DNA of 64,000 nt, from contig NZ_LRUN01000022.1 in assembly GCF_001679645.1 (NCBI RefSeq), forward strand, positions 186,001 through 250,000, given 5' to 3'. Source of the stretch: Pseudomonas bananamidigenes. GTDB taxonomy: Bacteria; Pseudomonadota; Gammaproteobacteria; Pseudomonadales; Pseudomonadaceae. A program made the position numbers and the translations under genes. Of the stretch, positions 35,606 through 44,100 are shown one piece after another; position 1 is the first letter of the stretch, and each line of letters begins with the position of its first letter. The notes under the pieces are model-generated. The model had not been told where the DNA came from, did no database searches, and saw nothing but the letters and a program-made list of their open reading frames with translations.

Positions 35606-36733
35606 GTGATCACGGCCCAAGCCTTTTCAACCATCGAAGCGATTGATCGCGACGCGTGGAATGCCTGCTTTCCCGATGAACTCGAAGACTGGGCCTACTA
35701 TCGCGCCATTGAACGGGCCGGCATCGAGGGCTTTCAGTGGCGCTATCTGGCGTTGTTCGAAGAGCAGCGCCTGATTGCGGGGGTCGTGGCGTTTACCACC
35801 GCGTATTCGCTGGACACCACCCTGCAAGGCACCGGCAAACGTGTCAGCCAGTGGCTGCGCCGGCAATGGCCGGGGCTGTTCGACATTCGTCTGTACGCCC
35901 TCGGTTCGCCGGTGGCCGAGCAATGCCATGTCGGCACGCTCCCGTCACTCGATCCGGCCCGTTTGCCATCGCTGTTCGCGCACCTGCTGAAACTGGCCCG
36001 CGAGGATGCGGATCAGGCCGGGATCGGCCTGCTGGCGGTCAAGGACGCTTCCCATCGCAATCCGTCATGGCTGCAAGCCTGTCACGCAGCCGGATTGCAA
36101 AGCATGCCGGGACTGCCCGGTGCCGAGCTGCCGATCACCTTCGCCTCGGTCGACGCCTACCTTGGCACGTTGGGTAAATCCACCCGCAAGGAGCTGCGCC
36201 GGACTTTGCGCGGAACCGGCCCGCGCATCGAATGGCGACGTTCGGTGGACGACCTCCTGCCGACCATGATGCGGCTCTACGAAGCCACGCTGGCGCGCAG
36301 CGACCTGGCCTTCGAATGCCTGCCGGCGGCCTATTTCCGCCAGGTGCTGGAACACCTCGACGAACGCGCCGCCTGCGTCCTGTACTGGGTCGGCGATGAG
36401 CTGGTCGCGTTCAACCTGGTGCTGCTGGACGAACAGCGTCTGGTGGACAAGTTCTTCGCCCACGATCTGGCCCGCACCCGCGAGCACAAGCTGTACATGC
36501 GCAGCTGGCTGGCGAATGTCGGCTACTGTATTGAACACCGGATTCCGATCTACGCGTGCGGCCAGGCCGGTTATGCCAGTAAGCTGCGCCTGGGCTGTTC
36601 GTTCATCGGCAATACGGTGTTTTTCCGCCATCGCCATCCCGTACTCAATCACCTGCTGCGGCTGGTGAAGATTTTCATCCGCCCGGACCGCACCGATCCG
36701 GCCATGGCGACCGCGATAAGCGAACAACAATAA
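35606..36733 (+). CDS. GNAT acetyltransferase of the BioF2-like/FemAB-related type
   Basis: A 375-residue protein of the double-GNAT type (Acetyltransf_6). The segment LGKSTRKELRRTLRGTGPRIEWRRS-like region near residues 190-215 and VLYWVGDELVAFNLVLLDE near 260-280 are characteristic. It should add an acyl or aminoacyl group to a small amine or cell wall precursor. GTG 35606 is the start, with AAGGAA about 8 bases upstream. It closes a four-gene set, followed 6 bases later by a histidine kinase gene. Confidence 0.78.
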   Translation: MITAQAFSTIEAIDRDAWNACFPDELEDWAYYRAIERAGIEGFQWRYLALFEEQRLIAGVVAFTTAYSLDTTLQGTGKRVSQWLRRQWPGLFDIRLYALGSPVAEQCHVGTLPSLDPARLPSLFAHLLKLAREDADQAGIGLLAVKDASHRNPSWLQACHAAGLQSMPGLPGAELPITFASVDAYLGTLGKSTRKELRRTLRGTGPRIEWRRSVDDLLPTMMRLYEATLARSDLAFECLPAAYFRQVLEHLDERAACVLYWVGDELVAFNLVLLDEQRLVDKFFAHDLARTREHKLYMRSWLANVGYCIEHRIPIYACGQAGYASKLRLGCSFIGNTVFFRHRHPVLNHLLRLVKIFIRPDRTDPAMATAISEQQ

Positions 36734-36739
36734 GCGAGC

Positions 36740-38515
36740 ATGATGAGCAGAGACCGACGCGCCACCGCCCGACCCTTCGCCCTTTCCGGCTGGAGCCTGC
36801 AACGCAAACTGGTGCTGGCGTTCTGGCTGGTCAGCGTGGTTCCGACCATGATCGCCGCCGAACTGGCGGCCACCACCCTGTCGCAGATTTTCGACAGCAA
36901 CGTGCGCATCTGGCTGCAGGAATCGACCAAGATCGTCGAGGACGAAATCCGCGAGATCGTGCGCGACAATGCCCGGGCCGCTCAGCTGTTCCTGCGCTAT
37001 ACCCGTCCGCCTACGGACCGGCAGTCGTCCAGACGCGACAAGCTCACCGCCGACATTGCCGACTCCATGGGTATCGACGTGGTCGCACTGATGCGCAACA
37101 GCGATCACAAGGTGGTGTTCAGCACCGCCGCCGACGACATCGTGCGGCAGATCAGCACCGCGCCCAAAGCCGTGTTGCAGACGTTGCAGGTCGGCGGCGT
37201 GGCGACCGGTGCCGTGGTCTCGACCTTCGAGTCCGAGCAGGACGGCACCGACTACAAACTGATCGTGGTGACCTACCTCGACAACAGCTTCCTCACCAGC
37301 GTCGCCGACGTGCATTCCCTGGACCTGCGCCTGTACCTGGCCAGGGACGCGGATTTCTCCGAGATCTTTTCCACTCAGCGCTTCGAAGATCATCCGGCGA
37401 TCGTGCCGGAAAACATCGAACAGCAACTGCGCAGCACCCGCCAGCCGATCGAGCAGTCGACCAACCGCTACAGCGGCATCTACCGACCGATCCTCAACGA
37501 AAACGGCGAGCTGCAAGGCGTGGTATTCAGCGGTCTGCTGCGCCACACCACGCTGGTGGGACTGGTCAATCAGAGCAACCTGTTCATCCTCATCTTCATT
37601 CTCAGTTCGGCGGCTTCGCTGGCGGTGGGCTGGCTGGTGTCGGAACGCCTGACCAAGCCGCTGCGGGGGCTGGCCAAAGGCGTGCAAGCGGTGATCGCCG
37701 GGGATTACCGCCAGCGCCTGCCGGTCACCGGCGGCGATGAACTGGCGGAACTGAGCAGCATCTTCAACCACATGAGCGAACGCCTCGGCGAGTTGCAGCA
37801 TCTGGAGTCGCAACTGCGGCGCCGTGACCGTCTGCACGCCCTGGGCGAGGTGGCGATGGGCCTGGCTCATGAAATCCGCAACCCGCTGGGCATCATCAAG
37901 ACCGCCACGCAACTGTTGCACCGGCGCGCCGACCTGCCGGAGACCGACAAGCGTCATCTGGAATACGTGGTCAGTGAAGTCAGCCGCATCAATGACCTGA
38001 TAACCGAGTTTCTCGACTTCGCCAAACCCAGTGCACCACTGCGTTCGACCCAACTGGCACGGCCCTTGGTGGATGATCTGGTGGGTTTCTGCGCGCCGGA
38101 GCTGGCCAGTCACAAGATCGACGTGCGGATCGACGACCGTGCGCCGGGTGCGACCTTGTACGCCGATGCAAAGCAACTCAGACAGGCGGGCCTGAACCTG
38201 ATCGTCAACGCCATCGACGCCATGCCCGACGGCGGTCGTCTGACCCTGGGCATTCACACCGACGAAAACAATACGGTCCTCAGTATCAGCGACACGGGCC
38301 AGGGCATCGAAGCGGACATGCTCGAACGGATCTTCACACCGTTCGTCACCACCAAGGCGTCCGGCACCGGGCTCGGTCTGGCCAAAGTCTTTTCGATCAT
38401 GGAAAACCATGACGGGCGCATCGAGTGCGTCAGCGAAAAAGATGCCGGAGCCACCTTCAGCCTGTACATTCCGGCCAACGGTGAAGATTTCGACGAGGAC
38501 AGCGATGACGCATAA
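36740..38515 (+). CDS. Sensor histidine kinase, operon with NtrC-type regulator
   Basis: Membrane sensor kinase of 591 residues. A helix near residues 22-42 (QRKLVLAFWLVSVVPTMIAA), a long periplasmic sensor to about residue 275, a second helix near 280-300 (LFILIFILSSAASLAVGWLV), HAMP (ERLTKPLRGLAKGVQAV), the His in GLAHEIRNPLGIIK near residue 377, and an ATP domain with NLIVNAIDAM, SDTGQGI and GTGLGLAKV. It starts 6 bases after the GNAT gene and its end overlaps the regulator gene by 11 bases. It probably senses a small molecule connected with the upstream operon. Confidence 0.92.
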   Translation: MMSRDRRATARPFALSGWSLQRKLVLAFWLVSVVPTMIAAELAATTLSQIFDSNVRIWLQESTKIVEDEIREIVRDNARAAQLFLRYTRPPTDRQSSRRDKLTADIADSMGIDVVALMRNSDHKVVFSTAADDIVRQISTAPKAVLQTLQVGGVATGAVVSTFESEQDGTDYKLIVVTYLDNSFLTSVADVHSLDLRLYLARDADFSEIFSTQRFEDHPAIVPENIEQQLRSTRQPIEQSTNRYSGIYRPILNENGELQGVVFSGLLRHTTLVGLVNQSNLFILIFILSSAASLAVGWLVSERLTKPLRGLAKGVQAVIAGDYRQRLPVTGGDELAELSSIFNHMSERLGELQHLESQLRRRDRLHALGEVAMGLAHEIRNPLGIIKTATQLLHRRADLPETDKRHLEYVVSEVSRINDLITEFLDFAKPSAPLRSTQLARPLVDDLVGFCAPELASHKIDVRIDDRAPGATLYADAKQLRQAGLNLIVNAIDAMPDGGRLTLGIHTDENNTVLSISDTGQGIEADMLERIFTPFVTTKASGTGLGLAKVFSIMENHDGRIECVSEKDAGATFSLYIPANGEDFDEDSDDA

Positions 38516-39893
38516 CGTACTGGTGGTGGACGACGAGCCCAAGCTCTGCGACCTGCTGGCATCGGCCCTGAGTCAGAACGACATTGCGGTGTTCACCGCC
38601 AGTAACGGCCTGCACGCGCTCAAGGTGCTGGAGTCCGAAGACATCGATCTGGTGATCAGCGACTGGCGCATGCCCGGCATGGACGGCCCGCAATTGCTGG
38701 CGGAAATCAAGACCCGTTACCCGCAGTTGCCGGTGATCGTGATGACCGCCTACAGCACGGTGAAAAACGCCGTGCAGTCGATGCGCAACGGCGCCTTCGA
38801 CTACATCGCCAAACCCTTCGACATCGATGAGCTGGACATCACCGTCAGCAAGGCCCTGCAATTTCGCGACATCCTCAAAGACAATCTGCGCATGCGCGCC
38901 GAACTCGACGAGCATCAGCAGATCGACAGTCTGGTGGGCGACAGCCCGAGCTTTCGCCGGGTCCTGAGCGCGATCGACTCGGTGCGCGAAAGCAACGCCA
39001 CCATCCTGCTGACCGGCGAAAGCGGCACCGGCAAGGAAATGGTCGCCCGGGCCATCCACAAGCACGGCAATCGCGCCGACAAGCCGTTTGTCGCGGTCAA
39101 CTGCGCGGCGATCCCGGAAGGACTGCTGGAAAGCGAAATGTTCGGCCACCGCAAGGGCGCGTTCACCGGCGCGGTATCGGACCGGATCGGGCGCTTCCAG
39201 CAGGCGGACAAGGGCACGCTGTTTCTCGATGAAATCGGTGAGATGCCCCTGGCGTTGCAGGCGAAGATCCTGCGTGCCCTGCAGGAACGCGTCATCGAAC
39301 CGGTGGGTGATCCGCGCGAGCGCAAGGTCGATGTGCGAGTCATCGCCGCGACCAACAAGAACCTGCTGGACGCGGTGGCCAACAAGGAGTTTCGCGAAGA
39401 CCTGTATTACCGCCTCAACGTGTTCCCGATTCCGTTGCCGGCCTTGCGTGAGCGGGTCGAAGACATCGCCCCGCTGGCCCGGCATTTCGCCCACACCCTG
39501 GGTGCTGCTGCGGGCAAACGCTTCAGCGGTTTCAGTGCCGAGGCGTTGCAGGCGATGGCCCGTTATTCGTGGCCGGGAAACATTCGTGAACTGCAGAACT
39601 GCGTCGAGCGCGCAACCATCGTTGCTTCCGGCGCGCAGATCGAAGAGCAGGACCTGCCGGCGTATCTGTTTGCCTCACAGCCGAGCGAGCCGGGTGCTCC
39701 GGTTGCCGAAGGCAGCGTGCCGGCCGACCTGGAAGCGGCGCTGGCCGAGGTGGAGAAAGCCTACATCCTCGCCGCGCTGGCGCAGAGCAACGGTGTGCAG
39801 GCTGCGGCGGCGCAGCTGATCGGGATTTCCGAGCGCAGTTTCTGGTATCGATTGAAGAAACTGGGGATTCACGTGGACAAGATCGTGCGCTGA
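38505..39893 (+). CDS. NtrC-family sigma-54-dependent response regulator
   Basis: A 462-residue enhancer-binding regulator. Receiver domain 1-120 with Asp in [15 protein letters not shown]+ domain with Walker [10 protein letters not shown], full GAFTGA loop ([10 protein letters not shown]), LFLDEIGEM and a C-terminal Fis-like helix-turn-helix ([23 protein letters not shown]). It overlaps its kinase gene by 11 bases, with GAGGA 5 bases before the ATG. It probably activates the sigma-54 promoter at 32534 through the dyad at 32455-32481, making the whole 32600-39893 stretch self-controlled. Confidence 0.93.
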   Translation: MTHNVLVVDDEPKLCDLLASALSQNDIAVFTASNGLHALKVLESEDIDLVISDWRMPGMDGPQLLAEIKTRYPQLPVIVMTAYSTVKNAVQSMRNGAFDYIAKPFDIDELDITVSKALQFRDILKDNLRMRAELDEHQQIDSLVGDSPSFRRVLSAIDSVRESNATILLTGESGTGKEMVARAIHKHGNRADKPFVAVNCAAIPEGLLESEMFGHRKGAFTGAVSDRIGRFQQADKGTLFLDEIGEMPLALQAKILRALQERVIEPVGDPRERKVDVRVIAATNKNLLDAVANKEFREDLYYRLNVFPIPLPALRERVEDIAPLARHFAHTLGAAAGKRFSGFSAEALQAMARYSWPGNIRELQNCVERATIVASGAQIEEQDLPAYLFASQPSEPGAPVAEGSVPADLEAALAEVEKAYILAALAQSNGVQAAAAQLIGISERSFWYRLKKLGIHVDKIVR

Positions 39894-39946
39894 ATTCAGT
39901 TCACGATGCCGCCCCGGGACTCGCTCATGATCTGCACGATCCCCCG

Positions 39947-40981
39947 CTAGAGCAGGTTGCGCTCGCCCACCGGTTCGATCTGCGCCCAGTGCGAGGTGTC
40001 TTCACGGTGCTGCTGCAGATACGGCAGCACCGCCGCCAGCAACGGCGCCTTGAACGCCTCCTGAAAGCGATGGGCCAGGCCCGGAATCAGCTTCAACTGA
40101 CTGCCCCGAATGTGTGCCGCCAGATGCACGCCGTGCATCACCGGCAGCAACGGATCCGCCGTGCCGTGCACCACCAGGGTCGGCACCCGCAATTGGTTGA
40201 GCAGCGCCACCCGGCTCGGTTCGGCGAGGATCGCCATGATCTGGCGTTTCACGCCTTCGGGTTTGAACGCCCGGTCATAGGCCACCGCCGCCTGATGCAA
40301 CAGGACCTGGCGATCATCGGTCACCATCGGGCTGCCCAGCGCCGCCAGCAGATCGGCCTGTTGCTCCAGCGCCACTTCGCGATTGGGTGCTCCGCGCCGC
40401 GACAACAGCTGCACCAGCGCCGCGCTCGGTGCCGGCAAACCTTCGGCGCCGGAGCTGGTCATGATCAGCGTCAGGCTCTCGACCCGTTGCGGCGCCATGG
40501 CCGCCAGATGCTGGGCGATCATCCCGCCCATGCTCGCGCCGAGCACGTGGAATTGCTCGACATGCAACGCGTCCATCAGGCCCAGCGCATCGTCGGCCAT
40601 GTCGGTCAGGCTGTAAGGCGCCGCCACCGGCAGGCCGAGTTTGTAGCGCAAGACTTCAAACGTCAGGTTGGCCTCGGCCGGTGCCTGGCGCCAGGTCGAC
40701 AGCCCGACATCGCGGTTGTCATAGCGAATTACCCGGAAACCCTGTTGACAGAGCGCGACCACCACTTCGTCCGGCCAGTGGATCAACTGCCCGCCCAGGC
40801 CCATCACCAGCAGCAACGCCGGATCCGACGCACGACCGATGCTCTGGTACGCCAGGCTCACCTGTGCCAGATCGACCCGTTCGGTCGGTACATTGACGTC
40901 GCAACGCGACGCCGCAAAAGACGTCTGCCCGAAAAAAACCGCGGCCAACAACGCCGCGATTGCACAAATTCCCTTGAACAT
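39947..40981 (-). CDS. Exported alpha/beta hydrolase
   Basis: Serine hydrolase of 344 residues with a signal peptide when started at ATG 40981 ([20 protein letters not shown] then SFA-A). It has the nucleophile elbow [11 protein letters not shown], upstream oxyanion segment [20 protein letters not shown] (here [13 protein letters not shown]), the Asp in [12 protein letters not shown] and the His in IPGLAHRF. The frame is open further to 41050, but the later ATG gives the cleaner signal peptide. It should act in the periplasm as an esterase or lactonase. No operon partner is seen. Confidence 0.82.
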   Translation of the reverse strand: MFKGICAIAALLAAVFFGQTSFAASRCDVNVPTERVDLAQVSLAYQSIGRASDPALLLVMGLGGQLIHWPDEVVVALCQQGFRVIRYDNRDVGLSTWRQAPAEANLTFEVLRYKLGLPVAAPYSLTDMADDALGLMDALHVEQFHVLGASMGGMIAQHLAAMAPQRVESLTLIMTSSGAEGLPAPSAALVQLLSRRGAPNREVALEQQADLLAALGSPMVTDDRQVLLHQAAVAYDRAFKPEGVKRQIMAILAEPSRVALLNQLRVPTLVVHGTADPLLPVMHGVHLAAHIRGSQLKLIPGLAHRFQEAFKAPLLAAVLPYLQQHREDTSHWAQIEPVGERNLL

Positions 40982-41188
40982 GAAAAACACCGAAACGCAG
41001 AACCCCAGTAGAGCGCGAGTCTGATGAAGTTTGTTCAAGCGCGCTGCCACAGTTCGATGACAGTTTGATGAAGAGTGCCGAGCGGTCGAACGTGCCGATA
41101 ACTATGTAGCACCCGGGCACCTGGTGGTTTTCCTTGAATGGCGCTTGAGTGGGGCGGATCCGCCGTCCTTCCCTTGAGCCCCATCGCC

Positions 41189-44100
41189 ATGATCGAACGC
41201 TTCTTTCTAGTGAACCCTCCTGCGCCGTTGCCAGCATTTCCCGGTTTCACCGCCCTGCCGGCATCTGTCGATGAAAACCTGTTGCACAATGCGGCCACCC
41301 GCCGGCAAGCATGCAGCGAAGGACTGCGACAACTGTGTGCCGACGTACCTTCGGTACGCGCAACGCTCAACCGGTTGCTCCACCGGGAACTGAACCTGGA
41401 CGGTGAGCAGGCTGGCCTGTCGTTCCCCCCGGGCGACGGGTACCCGGAGCGTCGGATCAGCCTGGTGACAGCCTGCGCCTTCCTCACCCAATCCCCCCGA
41501 CCAGAGGAATGGCTCGACAGCCAATGCCGGCTGACCGGCGTGAACAGCGGCCATGCATTGTCGGCACTCACCCCGTCGCAACTGCTCGCCCGGATCAAAG
41601 CCCTCGAACCGGCACTGGCGCTCGATGAGGGCTGGAATGCCTACTGGCAGGGCCGCGCCTCGGGTACGCCTTACTCTCGCCTGGAACAGGCCGGCCGGTT
41701 GTATCGCGGGCATATCGAAGCGGCCGCGCAAATGGCCTTCGCCCGACGCACAGTGACAGCCGACCAGCTACAGCCACTGTGGTCGCTGATGGGGGAGCCG
41801 GGTATGCGGCCAGCGGCTGACGATGCCCTCCGCGTCGAGCTGCCGATCTTGCGCCTGCACAATGGCGTGCGGGTGAAACTGCCGGCCGCCTGGGTCATCA
41901 GTCGTGGAGACGACACCGCACAGTTGCTGTACGTGCCTGATCGAGCAGACGCGATCCAGGCTTTCGCCCGTCGCAGTGACTTGCATGCCTGGCTGGCACA
42001 ACGACCTCTGGTGCCCGCCGGCCTGCCGCTCGAAAACCTTCAGGTCGAATACACCCCGGCCAGGCAATCGCTGGTTACGGCGGTCAACGAATGGCTGTTG
42101 CAGCAGCAGATCGCACAGGTTGCAGCCCTGCGCAACGGGACGGACGGCAAGGGCGGTCTGGCCGAACAGGGCCATCACGCACTGGACCTCGCCGACAGTG
42201 TCGACCGGCAACGCAGCATGGCCGTCTTCTGCGCCCCGCCCGGCCTGGACAATCAGCCGTCCGGCGCCCGGACAGCGGACGAAGACGAAGTCTCGCTGTT
42301 CGGCAGCCTGCATCCCGATATTCCCCGTTCCCTGCGACAGGCCAGCATCACCCGGGCACACGATGCGCTGGAAACATTAAGCGATGGCGACACCCTGAAA
42401 TCGTTCGAGGCACTCCAAACGACTCTGGAAACGGCCGAACAGGCCAGCGACCTCGCAGCACGCGCCCTGCTCTATCGCGAGCGGGTGCTCGACCTGACCA
42501 CCTTCAACCGCCAGTTCACCGCGCTGTACAACGCACACATTCAAGGTCTGCGGGCCGAGGCCGGGATGCAGCGGGCACTGAATCGCCTGAGTGTCGAAGA
42601 GCATGACCTGCTCACCGCATGGCTCGATGCACCCAATCGAACCGATACCAATCGGGTGGTGAAAAGCCTGACACTGTCACTGACCGAATCCGCAGGAGGC
42701 AAAGTCACCACCACTCTCCAGACACTCCATGGCCCGCTCGTACTGATGTCCATGGGCTCGATACAGAGCCTGTTGCTTTACTGGCCCGGCAGCGGTGGCG
42801 GCCTGCAGCGATTCGCCAATCGCCAGGCACTTGAACGGCAAGTGTTCAGGCTGCACGGCGGTGACGCACAGCAAACCTTGCAATTCAACACCCTGACCGG
42901 TGACCCGTTGCTCTCCATGTTGAATCAGTTGACCGGCGAATATGAAACCGAGGCGGCGACGATTCGCCAGCGATACAGCGAGTCTTCACAGGCCCGACAG
43001 CGTGCAGATGAACTGGAGCAACTGCGCCGCAAGACATTTCCCTTGCTACAGGTGCCCGTCGATACCGCGCGGCGCCTGGCGCTGTTTCATCGCATCCAGC
43101 AGGAACGCAGCGCGACCCTCGCCACCCAGGCACCGGCATGGCTGACCGACCTGAGCGATAACGAACGAGGCACACTCAAGGAACTGATCCAGGCCTGGAT
43201 CACTGCGATGCACCGCAGTCACGAATTGCTGACCGTCGCTCTGCCCCCCCGGGAGGATTTCACTCGACAGCATCTGCACACCCGAGTGCGTCGGGACTTT
43301 TCTCTCAAGGGGCACTTTTCGGTACAACTGGATCTGCCGGACTCGGTTGCCCTGCAAAAACAGGCCTTCAGTGCGCCCGGTGCACCGGGCACGCCGCAAA
43401 AACTGGTCGCTGTCCCCAGCGCCAGCCGCAGCCGGATGTCCCTCGAAACCCTGGCCCAGCTCAATATCGACAACACCCCGTCGATGAACCTTGAACAACT
43501 GCCACTGCGCCTTGGCTTCATGCGCATCGAAGTCAGCGCCACCGATGAGCGGGAGCGTCAGACCCTCACTGCCGGTATTACCCAGGCCTACCTGCGCAAA
43601 CTGATGCCGGAACTGGACCTGCCCAAGGTCTACGAGCAAAGGATTTACGACACCTTCAAAGGCACGACGGATGAACCACCGTTCCAGCGCGAGCACCGTC
43701 AGGAATGCCTGCTCGAACCCTGGCGGGTGATGCTCAAGCTGCAAGGCCGGTGCGCACGGTTGCAGCACCACATTGGCGGCTCTGACCTGAGCCTGTTCGA
43801 AACCGCCATCGACGCCGACACGCCCGACGCCTGGACAGCCTTCGGTCGACGCATTGCGCTGCTTCCTGCATTCCTCGCTGCCGGTGGCACTGATACACCG
43901 AATGAAGGCCCCGTCACGCTGTCGGGAGTGACCTTCATCGAAGAGCAAATCAGCGGCACGACACTGCTCTATCTGCCGGACGCTCCCGACGCGAGGTTTC
44001 TGCGCCGATACGACAGCCTTGAAGCCGCCCGCAAGGATCTGTTCAACCGTTGCAGCCAGGACGAGGTGATCCGCTATCTGGCCGGCCGGGCCTTGCAGGG

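Noticed and set aside
36065..38542. Minus-strand open frame of 825 codons opposite the GNAT and kinase genes
   Set aside because: It crosses two plus-strand genes with recognisable domains and has no domain of its own; a codon-position artefact.
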